DNA of 64,000 nucleotides from Penicillium oxalicum (GCF_001723175.1 NC_064653.1:1736001-1800000); one strand, 5' to 3'; positions 1 through 11,190 are shown, counted from the stretch's first letter. Notes: a model not told the origin generated them from the sequence alone. Program-made: numbers and translations.

Positions 1-1400
1 TGAAACACCTCTGCTACTTGTATCTGCGCTGCGGTAGCAACGAGTCGAGACGGATTGCGAACCATTCGTGAGAACGCACTGAATTCCTCATTCGATGGTG
101 TGCGAGCGAACGGTTTCAAGAACAACTGGTTTGTCCTTCCGATGCCATTGGCAGACGCGAAACCTGGCTCAAAATCCTCGTACGTCACATCGAGAGCCTG
201 CAATTGCTTCTCGTATGAGTCCAATCCCAATCCATCATGGTACGGGGAGGTATCAAGAGGCTCTGCCAGCGGCGAGTAAAGCCACAGAGTGATGAGACCT
301 TGCTCTGTAGTCAAGGAATCAAGATCAAGCTGTGTTGGGTACCGCTCCCAAAAGTCGGACATGCCAACTGCCAGCCCACCAGTCGATGCGGAGCCAATGT
401 ATGCGGTACCGTCGGCTCTTCCACCACCTATGACCTTGACCCATGAGCAACCCGGTTTGGTTCGCTTTTTGACCGTAAAGCCATCAGATGAGAGCTGAGA
501 GAGTGAGTACGAATCCCATGCCGGAATGTACGAAAGCCCTCGAGCAAGAGGCGTTCTTGTCCACTCGGCAGGTTCCAAGTGGAGCTCCCGTCCTAAGCTT
601 TGGTCGATGCGGTTGGGAAGGGTGGGACCGTGTCGCAATCCTGTGAGGCCCTTCACTTCCTCCTTCAAAACACCGCCCGATGATCCGCCTAATCGGACAT
701 GGCGGTTGTACAGCGCAGCTTTCTCAAAGGGCACTCGAAATCGTAGTCCCAGAGATGTGAGTGCCTCTTTTGGCTCTAAGTCGTGGATAAACGAATGCAG
801 GACTCTCACGGACGAGCTGTGTGAGTAGACGTAAAATCGGACATCGAACGGTAAATGGCTTCGGTTGTTCTCATCTTCCACGATGCCGGAAACTTTGACC
901 ACAAGCCGATTCGAGGTGTGATTCTCGACTTCGACTGAATGCACTCGAGTCCGAAAATCTATCTTGTTGATAGACGCAACGACTGTTGCTGCGGAGCATA
1001 CAGTCTGCCCTTGAATGTTCAGCTGCTCAAGTATAGTTGAGCCCCCAGCTGGTGCAAACTTCAAGAACAGCCCATAAGAAGTTCTGACGGATAAAGCAGA
1101 GTCCTGGTCATGGACTGTTATGCTCTCCACTGGCTCAAGAGGGACCGGGGAAGCCTTGACAGTGTAATGTTCCGCCAAACAGACATTTCCACTAATAGAA
1201 TGTGCTGTCCACTTGAGTGACCCGTCGGCCCAATACGCCAGTTCGAGGGAGTCGAGAGGATATACTTCATGGTTTGACTCGATCACAAACTGCTGGCCCG
1301 TGTGGTAAAGGCCTCGCGGCCATGGCATTCCGAAAGATATGCCATCCCACGTCTCGTTGGAGGAATGTCCATCGAGCCAGCGTAAATTGGCTACCGACAT
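1..1400 (-). CDS. Exo-rhamnogalacturonan lyase-like protein (PcRGLX/YetA-like, PL26/PL42 type), 3' end outside window
   Basis: The minus-strand frame is open from the ATG at 1398-1400 to the window edge, giving about 466 codons; the C-terminus lies outside. The N-terminal part resembles the PcRGLX-like RIFT-barrel domain as I remember it. It has a W-G-x-P-W-P-R-G-like element at residues 18-30 (GMPWPRG) and the strongly family-like LELAYWADGSLKWTAHS at residues 52-68. Known relatives are fungal exo-acting lyases that cut rhamnogalacturonan or rhamnose-glucuronate linkages by beta-elimination. No signal peptide follows this start. An in-frame TGA lies at 1440-1442, so an upstream start would need an extra exon. 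The gene is divergent from a sugar transporter at 2163, which fits intracellular processing of imported pectin or gum fragments (inference). Substrate specificity cannot be read from the sequence; PL26 versus PL42 is open. Confidence 0.7.
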   Translation of the reverse strand, partial: MSVANLRWLDGHSSNETWDGISFGMPWPRGLYHTGQQFVIESNHEVYPLDSLELAYWADGSLKWTAHSISGNVCLAEHYTVKASPVPLEPVESITVHDQDSALSVRTSYGLFLKFAPAGGSTILEQLNIQGQTVCSAATVVASINKIDFRTRVHSVEVENHTSNRLVVKVSGIVEDENNRSHLPFDVRFYVYSHSSSVRVLHSFIHDLEPKEALTSLGLRFRVPFEKAALYNRHVRLGGSSGGVLKEEVKGLTGLRHGPTLPNRIDQSLGRELHLEPAEWTRTPLARGLSYIPAWDSYSLSQLSSDGFTVKKRTKPGCSWVKVIGGGRADGTAYIGSASTGGLAVGMSDFWERYPTQLDLDSLTTEQGLITLWLYSPLAEPLDTSPYHDGLGLDSYEKQLQALDVTYEDFEPGFASANGIGRTNQLFLKPFARTPSNEEFSAFSRMVRNPSRLVATAAQIQVAEVF

Positions 1401-2162
1401 CGCGAACAGAGACGTAGACGTCCAGTCGACAGTAGCTGCTCAGACGTGATTTTTGGTGGCGCTTCTTGGCATCAAGGCGCTGCGGGGACCAGAAGAGACA
1501 AGAATACCAAGCCAAATAAGCTGGTGGGGCCTGACTGGGGGAGTATGAGGGGAGGGCCAACAGCAGAAAAAGACTATTGTATGGAGGACAACTCGGTCCC
1601 AATTTTATCCTTCACAAGAGAAGCCTCCAAGTAAGAGCCCGGCTGGGGTTTCTTTTTTTTTCTTTCTTGGCAGGAATTGACATGAAGAGATGGCCTCCAG
1701 CCGGTGCGCGGCATAGTACAGCCCGAAAATGAGGGGACGTTGAGAGGCGCATATGATCCATTCTTAGCAGGTGTGGATGAGCCAAAGCAAAAGAGGAAAC
1801 GTGTCGGTATATTCCATCTCCGAAAAGTTCAAATCACGCGCGTAATCGGGTGTTCATTGGCCCGGTCGAGTGACTGAATCATGAAGTTAGTTTCCCCGCC
1901 ATCTGGGATGCACATTCCCCAGAAAAAGAGGATCTCCACACAGCACACGCCGACAGGGGGGGTACCGCAGGGCTGGAAATGCGGAGTCAAACAGTGCAGT
2001 GACGCATATAAAGATCCTAGAGGCATTGAAAACTGTTTCTCGGCGAGTATCGACTTAATCGAGCTGTGCATTGGTGTGCTTGATCTTTTTCGAGTCTCCT
2101 AGTGATCCCAGTTGTCCTTGTCCTTTCTCGGTTGGTGAATTAGGGCCTGGCGGGATACTGCA
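1401..2162. promoter_or_regulatory. Shared divergent promoter of lyase-like and sugar transporter genes, with CreA-type sites
   Basis: This 762-bp head-to-head interval holds five matches to the fungal carbon-catabolite repressor consensus SYGGRG: 1524-1529, 1535-1540 and 1643-1648 on the plus strand, and 1894-1899 and 1917-1922 on the minus strand. A TATAAA lies at 2007-2012, about 150 bp before the transporter ATG. The short motif is common by chance, so CreA control is an inference supported by the type of genes. Open frames here (for example 1446-1634) look like chance. Confidence 0.45.
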
Positions 2163-3809
2163 ATGCCTGAACACCAAGAAGATGTCCATGATGACACCAC
2201 CATCAAGGTGGTTCAGGAAAAAGATGAGGAATACGTCGAGAATGTTGAAGATACCTTGAAGGGGGCTCAACGTGCGACAGAGGAGGAGCATGGAATGAGT
2301 CTGAGAGAGGGGATTCGAAAATACCCAAAGGCCGTCTTCTGGTCCCTCTGGTTTTCCTCGGCGTTGATCATGGAAGGTTTCGATCATGCCTTCATTACCG
2401 GTTTCTTTGCTTTTCCTGCCTTTCAGAAGCGCTATGGGTCACTGCAATCAGATGGCACGTATCAAGTCCCTGCAACCCTTCAGTCTGCCATTGGCAACGG
2501 CGTGAATGCTGGGCAGATTGTTGGTCTGCTGATCAACGGGATCCTGGCTGATCATCTGGGGTATCGCTGGGTCATGATCGGTTGTCTCATTTTGATGTGC
2601 GCTTTCATCTTTTTGCAATTCTTTGCGACGAGCATTTACATGTATTTGGGGGCTGAGATTCTGCTCGGACTCCCATGGGGTGTCTTCCAGACATTAACGA
2701 CCACCTATGCAGCAGAGGTCTGTCCCAACGTGCTCCGGCCCTATCTCACAATGCTGGTGTCACTATGCTGGAGCGTCGGATACCTACTGGGCACCGGTGT
2801 GCTGCGTGCCTTTCTGTCGTCGACCGGAGAGTGGGCTTACCGTATCCCATTTGCTCTGCAATGGATCCTGCCTATTCCTCTTATGATCGGTATTTACCTT
2901 GCTCCCGAGTCCCCTTGGTGGCTTGTCCGTAAGGGTCGCATCGACGATGCTGGCAAAGTCATCCGTCGTCTTCGCGCCAAGGACAGTCCCGAAGAGGAGA
3001 TCGCCGACACTGTCTCCATGATGGTACAGACAGTGAAGATCGAGAATGAAATGCAGTCCACCAGCACGTATGCGGATCTGTTCAAGGGTACGAACTTGCG
3101 ACGCACCGAGATCACGGTGCTTACCTACTTGATTCAGGAGCTATGTGCACCTTTGGTCGCATACATTGTCTACTTCCTCGAGCAAGCCGGACTGTCCCCG
3201 ACAGCCTCATTCGACTTCGGAATGGGTGAATACTCCCTCGCAATTTTGGGCGTCTTTGTGGCATGGTTTCTTGTGCCAAGGCTGGGTCGACGTACTCTGC
3301 TATTGTCTGGAACGGCTTTCATGACCACGACTACATTTGTGATTGGTTTCATGGGCATACCAGATATCAAAACTCATCCCAATATCGGGTATGGAATTGG
3401 CACCATTCTCCTCGTCGAGTACTTTGTCTTCTTCATCACCATTGGTCCAATCATTTACACCATTGTCACCGAGATCCCATCGAATTTTCTCCGCAACAAA
3501 AGTGTTGTCATGGCCCGCGCCGTCTACAATGTCGCTGTCCTGGTATATGGACAGCTGGTCCCGCATATGATGCAAAAGGCGGCTTGGAATTGGGGAGCCA
3601 AGTCCGGGTTCTTTTATGGAGCGATCATGGGGATCGGACTGGTCTGGGCGTACTTCCGGCTACCAGAAACCGCCAATCGCACCTTTGCAGAGATGGACAT
3701 CCTTTTCAAAAATAAGGTCAAGGCGCGAGATTTCGCAAACACCAAAGTTGACCTCGCGAACGAAAGTGTCTCTCGAGCCCAGGACGGTCACGACGGCTTG
3801 GAGTATTAG
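2163..3809 (+). CDS. MFS sugar transporter (alpha-glucoside/maltose permease-like)
   Basis: Intronless 548-aa protein with about 12 hydrophobic segments, the usual size for fungal sugar porters. Sugar-porter marks are visible: EGFDHAFITGFF in TM1, a PESPWWLVRKGR element after TM6, PRLGRRTLL before TM8, and a C-terminal LPETANRTFAEMD resembling the PETKG motif. The first 60 residues are hydrophilic and acidic, as in maltose-permease-type (MAL31-like) porters. It should act in the plasma membrane as a sugar:proton symporter. The divergent lyase-like gene suggests the cargo is a pectin- or rhamnose-related sugar, but the subfamily resembles alpha-glucoside permeases, so the substrate is open. 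Confidence 0.88.
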   Translation: MPEHQEDVHDDTTIKVVQEKDEEYVENVEDTLKGAQRATEEEHGMSLREGIRKYPKAVFWSLWFSSALIMEGFDHAFITGFFAFPAFQKRYGSLQSDGTYQVPATLQSAIGNGVNAGQIVGLLINGILADHLGYRWVMIGCLILMCAFIFLQFFATSIYMYLGAEILLGLPWGVFQTLTTTYAAEVCPNVLRPYLTMLVSLCWSVGYLLGTGVLRAFLSSTGEWAYRIPFALQWILPIPLMIGIYLAPESPWWLVRKGRIDDAGKVIRRLRAKDSPEEEIADTVSMMVQTVKIENEMQSTSTYADLFKGTNLRRTEITVLTYLIQELCAPLVAYIVYFLEQAGLSPTASFDFGMGEYSLAILGVFVAWFLVPRLGRRTLLLSGTAFMTTTTFVIGFMGIPDIKTHPNIGYGIGTILLVEYFVFFITIGPIIYTIVTEIPSNFLRNKSVVMARAVYNVAVLVYGQLVPHMMQKAAWNWGAKSGFFYGAIMGIGLVWAYFRLPETANRTFAEMDILFKNKVKARDFANTKVDLANESVSRAQDGHDGLEY

Positions 3810-4671
3810 CACTCTGAATGACTCATGACATAATGTTTGTTACAGGACGCTTCCACTTAATTCGAAGAATAATCTAAATTTAAGAGCTTCGGACATATGG
3901 TACAGAGCCTAGAATGTTGAAGATGGACTCATTTGTTAATGCAGGTTCCATTTCACCACGGAAAGGCCAAGTGAACTCGTTAATTATCCGATCTTGTTGA
4001 TATCTTATGAGTGGAAACGGTTAAACTCAACCCTAGAAGTCGGATCAAAGTCAGCCTACAGTTCCAGAAGTGGATCGACCACGCCCGCATCCAAGGATTG
4101 CAAAGACGGGGCCAATGTCAAATGTATGATAAGCCCGGTGCCGAGCCGGACGGTGGTTTAATCATGAACCTTCAAGCGATCTCAGTCATGAATGACCTAT
4201 TGAGACCCAATTGTAACCATTCGGAGGGTAGAACACTCGCTTGGGCCACGGCCCGCTCAGAGCAATCTGTAAACTGGGGAGAATTTCAATACAGTCTCCC
4301 AAGAATGAGGTACCAGGGCTGCTACCTGGGGAGACTGAGACTGTGCTCGCAGTCGGAATCCCAAGGATAAATTCAACCTTGAACATGCTTGGGAGCTGGA
4401 CTGTGCTGGAAAAAGAAGATGAAATGTAGTTTGATTGTGTACAAGGCGGGTATGGGCTTCAACCCCGATGTAAATACATTCCGAGACACCATTCCCAATG
4501 CTAGTCCGAGTTCCCAATGCAAGCCAATAAGAGCATGGCACATTTAGCCAATCCATATCCATGGGTAGACGTGCGACAAGAAAAACGCAATACAAGAGCA
4601 CCAGAGAGAAGGTGAAGATGAAGACAGATGAGGTAATAGGATTGAAAGAAATGAAAGCAGCGAAAGCGACA
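3810..4671. other. Tail-to-tail intergenic region, no gene recognised
   Basis: This interval holds the 3' ends of the convergent transporter and MIP1 genes. A 119-codon plus-strand frame at 4011-4370 has no recognisable motif and no gene-like context, and I regard it as chance. No RNA gene or repeat was seen. Confidence 0.5.
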
Positions 4672-7600
4672 TTAGGACTGTGCTCGAGCTGAAGGCCGGG
4701 GTTTCCAGGATTTGTACATGCCCACCTGATGTTGAGACTTGCCAGATCCATTATTGGTGGATCGAGGGCTTCTGAAGTCAGGGTAGAGCCCAGAGTCAAC
4801 ATCCATGAGCACTGCGCGTTGAGGCTGGGCTGATGCCCACCCGCTGGGAGCGTTCTGTGTTTTCGAAAAAGAGGGTCGGGTGACAGCAGCTTTATCGCTG
4901 TGTGCAGCTTGAGTTTTCTCCCTGATAATATCACGCAGTTCTTTGTCATCCTTGGTGATTTGGGCCTTAATAAACGCGAGATCATTAGATGCCTGGAAAG
5001 AGGACATGACCGACTCTCGGGGGGTATAACTGTATTGCTCGGGACAAGGTGGCGAAACCGGCACAGTTGAGGGATCTAAGAATGCTGCCTCATTTTTCTC
5101 CAGTAGCTGGGAGATATCCAGGGTCTCGCCGTGAGGAATTCTTTCTGGATGAGATGGAGTGACACAGTCCATATCAACCTCTTTTCGTAAGACGTGATCA
5201 ATATCAACGGCCGAGAAGTATGCGCAAGACTGAGGAAGATCGTCAATACCGACTTGCTGGGAGAATATAGCCCGCGTCCACACATTTGATATCTGGAGGG
5301 CGAGGGCCGCGCGATATTTGTCTTCTTCCTTGACCAGATAACGGATCTCATCGTGGACCGTAATGGCGAGCCGAGCTTGGATGTTGAATCGTCGAATGAG
5401 GTAGTCCATGCTCACGATGAGGAGATGAAGATAATCAACACCCGAAGACTGAATGGCCCAATTGATGCGAGAGGTCATGAAACTGCCCTTGTTGATGAAG
5501 CGACGCATGAGCGCTTCGGTGATTCCCGCGCCGAGAGCTGGGGTGCGAGGCCTCTCTTGGTCGGCAAATTCCTCGAGCTTATTGAAAACAAAGGACTCCG
5601 TGCCACCTCGCCAGAAAGGGGTCTCTCGGAGAGCCCGACGGGAAGTGCGAGTGCCCTTGGTTTCTTTGTAAAGATTAGCTGCAGTCTCTTGGGTTTGTTT
5701 CTCGGTGAGGGATGGATTAAACTGGCGCAGTAGCGTCGCAGCAAATTTCACCCCAGCTCCGTAGATTCGACCGTAGTTGAAGACTTTTGCGTCATTCCGC
5801 GAGATACCCAGAATTGAAGCACTGCGAGAATGAAGATCGGTTCCTGCAGCTTTGGATCCTTCAAGGGTCATAAATCCAATGGCATTTCCCCCATGCAGCT
5901 GGAAAGGCGCGTCCCCTACCAGACTGGCGATCCATAACTCTTGAGAATCCACATCTGCTCCGACAAAGACATGACCTGGCGGAGCCTTGATCATGGCCTT
6001 CAGCTCGGAGCCCACCCGGTTGGACTTTGCATTGCTGGCGGTGAGCCAGGTATTCTCGACAGCACGGCGGGTGATTGTACCCATGGGAATCACTTGAGGC
6101 AAGATGAATCCCAGACGGCCTTCAGTCAACTTCACGTCCGTCTGGATATTCTTCATTTGATCTTGGAATACGACCATCTGACCCATGATGCGATCTCTGG
6201 CACTTATCCAATACGAACATGAAGCATTCATCTCCAATGCTTCTTTAGCAAGCTCGAACTGTGACGAGAGAACTCCACGCTCAAAATACTGCATGTAACC
6301 CTTCCCCAAAGGATTTGTACATCGAGCTTGGGGCCCATCTTTGTGGGGAATTTTGAAGTATGCATTCTTTCGGTCGTCACGAAGCTGAAGGTTTTGCTCC
6401 TCGTTCATATCACAAACAACGACAGGTTGATTTTCATATTTTTTGACTTGATCACGAGGAACTCTGAAGGTCCATCCGTACTTGTCCGACCACACGAGAG
6501 GGTAGCCATCCCAAGAGAGCTTGAGCAGGATTGGTGCAATTCTTGTGCGCACGGTGAGGTTGATGTCGGCATTACTGGAAGGAAATAGGTCTTTGTACCA
6601 CTTGGGCATTCCGGGCTTCTTCTGCCTGGCAGCCGGCCGTGGTGGATCATTCTTCTTCTTGCCCTTCACCATTTTGATCTCCTGGCCAGACCAGTCCAGC
6701 TGCTGCAGCCAAGGATCGCTGGTGTAGACATCGGGTTGAGACTTGACCGCCAATGCAGCATCACAGAGTTCCCGAAGCTTCCGTTGCACATCGTCGAGCC
6801 GTTTGTGGTAGGTCTCTTCGGCTCTCGCAATGTATTCCTGCCAAGTTTGGTTGACGGGCAAGATGACAGAGGAGAGATGTCGAAGAGCTCCGAAACTGAC
6901 AGGATGAGGGCACGTCTCGAGGAAATTAGGGAAAACCTTTCGGAACACGCGGTGTGTGATCGCAACATCAGCAGCACAGTAGTCCAAGAGCTCTTCCCAC
7001 TTTGTGAGGAGTGTCTCTCGGTCTAGCTCTCCAAAAAAGTCTCTTTGAGCCTTGTCTATGGTGACATCACAGTGAAACTTGGCAACATCTCTCAGTGAGT
7101 TCACCGAACTTCTCCCAACCCACAGCTCCTCCTCCTCTTCCCTGAGCATGTTGCTCTCAAGCAACGCTGCCAGCTCGGCAGAGTTGTGCTCGCTTGCGAT
7201 TTTGTCTCTGAGGTCCTTGTTCTTCTTATGGCGCATCCAGGTTGGCCTCTGCTGCGAGCACATTCCATTAACAGCAACATGCAGGGACATCGTGTCAAGG
7301 AAGAAGTTCCGAGATTGCTCCATGTCATACTCTTCCAGCACTCGTGCGCGATCGTAACCTATGTTGTGACCAACGACTATCCTCGGTTGAGATGGATCAC
7401 CCAAGGGAATCAGATGGATCTTGCTGTCGGTTTCTCCCAGGAGCCATGGAGAAAGCCATGCGTACCAGGCGGTCGGACTCACGGCACAGGCCATTACTGC
7501 ATAAGGGTTATCCTTATACATGACCTCAGTATCGAAGGTCAACATTGCCTCCCCTGGCGCCTCGACAGACTCGGAAGATCCGTCTGTGTTGTACTTTGTC

Positions 7601-8177
7601 CAACCGCTTCGCTTCAGCCACTTCCTCGGTTTGGGAGGACAGCTCAGTGTGGCAAAACTCTTCGCGTATGTCAAATAAGGCTCCGACGCATCTGATCCAA
7701 TCTTATAGAAGTGTTCGTCAAGTGTATGTCCGTGAAGGGGTGGGAGATCGAAAGCAATCGGATCAGCGCCAGTCTGAGATTTGCCGAGAAGTTCGTGTCT
7801 GGCTAAGTGGTCTTTGGAGAGAGCCACGAGTTCGGGATCAGGCACTCGGCCCTTTCCCGGAAAAACTTGACCATGAATATGGTCGCTTAGCTGCTGGACA
7901 CCAATTTCATTGAACCTGGACGAAGCGGGAACTGAAGATGGTCAGTTGGTCTCACAGAAAATTAAAGTCAACAGATCTCGATCAAAGCCATTTACTTACT
8001 AGCAAGAGAGAATTTGGGGGGTGTCTTGTCGGCTATCGAGGTGGAATATAGTGCCAAAGGGCTTTGTTTCAGCGAAACTATCGTGTGCTGGTAGATTGGA
8101 CTAGCAAGGCGTAGCCTAGGTCGCGCTGATTGCAAGACGCCCCTGTGACAGGGAGTGCATTTCCAAGACAACATCAT
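4672..8177 (-). CDS. MIP1: Mitochondrial DNA polymerase gamma catalytic subunit
   Basis: Two exons: 8177..8000 and 7931..4672, with a 68-bp intron (donor GTAAGT, acceptor CAG), giving 1145 aa. The first exon encodes a basic presequence rich in R, S and L, typical of mitochondrial import. Family A polymerase and proofreading motifs are in order: Exo I FDTEV (D at about residue 193), Exo II VGHNIGYDR, Exo III YCAADVAITHRVF, Pol A GADVDSQELWIASL, Pol B with K-VFNYGRIYGAG, and Pol C TVHDEIRYLV. This enzyme replicates and repairs mtDNA. The length is close to yeast Mip1 (about 1250 aa), including a fungal C-terminal extension after Pol C. It is divergent from the SLX8-like gene with about 470 bp between the starts. 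Confidence 0.97.
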
Positions 8178-8650
8178 TTGGTAGATGACATTGCAAGCAC
8201 TATACCATGGCAGTCAAGGAATATGCAGCCATTGCCAGAACTTTGTGGGAGAGGGAATGCCGGATGAGTGATGAAGAATCGCACAAAATTATCGTCTAGT
8301 AATGTCTACTCAATCAATAGCTATCGCGATAGATATCACAGCGTCATGCAGGAGGCGGAAAAGTATGCAGCCGATAGAGCCGACCGCTTTCCTTATCGGT
8401 CGACTTATCTCCAATCGATAAACAGCCCCACGCCTCCATTCCATCGTCATCTTTCACTCGTTGAAATCGTCCGGGCGACCAACTTCAAGCTCGGCGTCGA
8501 ACGTCTTATACAAGTCCTTCTCAGAGGCGTGCACTTAGTCGCACTATATAGTAGCCCCGATGGCTACCTTCGAAGCTTAAGAGCCCCCCCCGAGACGCCG
8601 AGAAGCTTCTGCTTGACAAACTCCGTCACCACCAACCATTCAAATCCATC
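8178..8650. promoter_or_regulatory. MIP1/SLX8-like bidirectional promoter with clustered GATA-type sites
   Basis: Within 8321-8420 there are several HGATAR-type (CGATAR) sites. They include the perfect 12-bp palindrome CTATCGCGATAG at 8321-8332, an inverted pair CCGATA (8371-8376) and TATCGG (8394-8399), and ATCGATAA at 8414-8421. A CCAAT box lies at 8411-8415. The arrangement suggests binding by a GATA-family factor, but no factor can be named. A 128-codon frame at 8268-8654 overlaps this region and looks spurious. Confidence 0.4.
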
Positions 8651-9333
8651 ATGAATCGACGAGCCTCCGTTGTTGATCTCACTCAAGTGCCGCCACCTAT
8701 TCTCTTGCGCACCTCTGCTGAGATCTCTCCATCACTTACTGCTTCGCCTGCTCCCTTGAACTTATCAGAGTCCTACGCAATGCCCCGTGGTACCAAACGG
8801 AAGCGCCGTAATGGAGAAGACGTGCCGGCTCGCTCTGAAGCCCCAAATGAGGTGCAGAGTCCTATCGAAGCTATCGACCTGACAGAAGTTGAAGACTCAT
8901 CGTCGCTTGCTCAGGCTTTGGCCAAACAGCGTCAGGATGCTATTCAAGCTCAGGCGACTGATGAATCAGACAAGTCCCGGTCGCTCCTGGCTGCGTATCA
9001 GTGTCCGGTCTGCATGGATAACCTGGAGGACGCCACCAGCACGTCATGTGGTAAGTGCAATCTCTCTCACTTCAAAATCGATCAAGGAGTCTGTTTTTCT
9101 GACTGGCGCATGCGATTCTAGGCCATCTCTTCTGCCATAAATGCATCGTGGATTACTTACAATCCGTTGAGGATCGGCGCGTGGATCACACCAAACAGTC
9201 AAAAGGAACGTGCCCGGTCTGCCGAAAGACCATCACGTCGAACGATTCGAGTGGCCCTCGACGAAGCTTGATACCGTTGAAGCTGAGAGTGATCACGAAG
9301 AAACGTAACCGTGTTGCGCCGGGCCAGGCTTGA
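8651..9333 (+). CDS. SLX8: SLX8-like RING-finger protein, putative SUMO-targeted ubiquitin ligase
   Basis: Two exons: 8651..9050 and 9122..9333 (intron 71 bp, GTAAGT..TAG), giving 203 aa. A C-terminal C3HC4 RING starts at C118 (CPVC), is joined across the intron as SCGHLFCHKC, and ends with CPVC. The N-terminal half is disordered, with a basic KRKRR patch near residue 50. It has two SUMO-interaction-like motifs, VVDLTQV at residues 7-13 and AIDLTEVE at 74-81. RING plus SIMs is the layout of SUMO-targeted ubiquitin ligases such as Slx8/RNF4, which ubiquitinate sumoylated nuclear proteins during replication stress and DNA repair. The exact orthology to Slx8 is inferred from size and layout. Confidence 0.82.
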
Positions 9334-9571
9334 CGACTTTTTCATCATTTATTTTTATCATAGCGAGCTGGCGTTACATCATCGGGGAATATCTTTCTTT
9401 GCACGAGGACTGCATTATAAGTCCTCTTTTTATGAATCGCATGGGTTACGTGGATTTATTTGATACCGCTCTTACCATTTTCCCCATGGTAATTGCTCGG
9501 CTGTAGATAGTTGCGATCAAATGCTTCCTGTTTATCCGAAATCTGCCGCTTGTGAACTGAGTCTCTTCAAG

Positions 9572-11190
9572 TTATCTGTCGCGCCGGCCAGGATCCAAAG
9601 TGTTTCTTCTATTCAGCCCATTTCCGAGTCCGCCGCGTACCATTGCATCGCCTTTCTTCCCAAGAACCACCTCCAAAGCCTGTATGAGGGCCTGAGGATC
9701 ATACTTCATTCCCACGCAAACCTCCCGATCCCCTTCTTTTGCAGTGATTTTTCGCCCATATAGGCGCAGCGTTTCAATGCCCATCTCTGCTAGCCGTTCC
9801 CGATCAACTCTCGGCGTACCGGGACCGTCTAGGTGCAGAATATGCGTCACATAAGCAGTGTACGAGATCGAACTGTGTGGTCGAATGGTAGCCGGCGATC
9901 CTGGTGATTCTTCCAGCCTCTGTGAAAATCTTTGGTGATGGCGTCCCCGACTTTCCTCACAGGCCCGCGCAATAGCCTCAACAAAATCGGAGGCTACAAA
10001 GGGTTTTGAAGGAGGTCCAGTTTCACGGTCCAGAGAGCCGTTGAGGATCAGTATTTTGTGGCGTGCTGGGCTTTTCATGATGTTCTTGCCCACTCCCCGG
10101 AGGATGAGCGCCGGTATAATGGAGGTATAAAGAGAACCTATGCTGTAAATGATCGCTTGCGCATCACCCAACGCCTCTAGCACTCGGGGGTTGGCAGGTG
10201 GTCGAATCTCTTGTCCGTATGGATTGATGTACCACACTCGACTGATTCGGCATGGAAGATCCTCGTTCCCAGCCTTGCTGAAGGCGATGTTCTTGTTTCG
10301 CAGAGTGGCTAAAGACCCTGGAAGATGGTCCTCTTCATAGGACACGGCATCGGAAGCATCTGAACTCGTGTCTTCGAGATCATCTCCATCGGCAAGCAGG
10401 AGGCTTGGGCGTCTCGGCCTAGAGCCTCGATCGGGCTGAAGAGCTGTTGCCTCACTGGGGTGTGAAATGCTGTTCTGGCCCACGATGACCGTGTCATCCT
10501 CAAGCGTTGCAGATATATGGTGCGAGAAGTTTGAATTGATTGCTGGAATGACCCGCACAACATCGGACTGGACGCCGCAAATGCTACCCAGGAGATAAAT
10601 TGCACTCTCAAAGCTGCCGCTGAAGAGCCGAGCACCCGTCAGAAAGAGATTGCCCACGCTCGCAGAAGTAAAATCAAAAGTGGATGACGGCGGCCGAGCC
10701 CGCTTGAGGATTTCTAGGTTCAACATGTTGAAAAATGAACGGATCAGCTCCTTCTTCGCTGGAGTGATACATCGCCAGAGGCCTGAGGTGCCATCTACAA
10801 TAGTAAGCCATTCATGCGCTGCCGTCGCGGCCTGTGCAGGCAAACGATGATTAAACAGCGCTTTGATTGCTGCACGCTCCGGATTCGCGGGTGAGTCGGG
10901 AATCAATCGTACTAGGCGACCTGATTTCCAGTGTTAATCACACAACTCGCTTCATGTTACTCGCAACATATTGATCTCTTTTAATGCCACTTACTTCGGA
11001 CATCACCTATTCCAGGCCCTCCAAAGATACGGATGAGCTCCGAGGATGACCCGCCATTGTCGCTAATTGGAATGATGTAGCTGAGTAGACAATCTTTGCT
11101 GTCGCGGACCGCATTGAAGACGTCTACCAGGTTGTTCGCGGCACTGCCTCCAGAAACCACCACAATGCCTCGGTTGGAGGGATCAGACAT
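9572..11190 (-). CDS. CofD-like / UPF0052 (YvcK-fold) protein
   Basis: Two exons: 11190..10995 and 10920..9572 (intron 74 bp, GTAAGT..CAG), giving 514 aa. The start reads VVVSGGSAANNLVDVF, followed by SDNGGSSSELIRIFGGPGIGDVRSRLVRL. These are the nucleotide/phosphate-binding elements of the CofD-like fold (PF01933). The middle (SVGNLFLTGARLF; a TALQPDRG-type linker with acidic residues) carries a fungal insertion, and a later YSIGSLYTSIIPALILRGVG matches the conserved second half. Bacterial relatives are CofD (2-phospho-L-lactate transferase) and YvcK (a UDP-sugar-binding regulator of central metabolism and cell shape). The role of the fungal branch is not established to my knowledge. Confidence 0.9.

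Noticed and set aside
1267..1602. 111-codon minus-strand frame starting at 1602
   Set aside because: It overlaps the lyase-like start in another frame and has no domain; the hydrophobic start is probably accidental.
4011..4370. 119-codon plus-strand frame after the sugar transporter
   Set aside because: No domain and no promoter or splice context; it lies between two convergent 3' ends.
5353..5733. 126-codon plus-strand frame inside MIP1
   Set aside because: It is antisense to the conserved polymerase domain and has no independent features.
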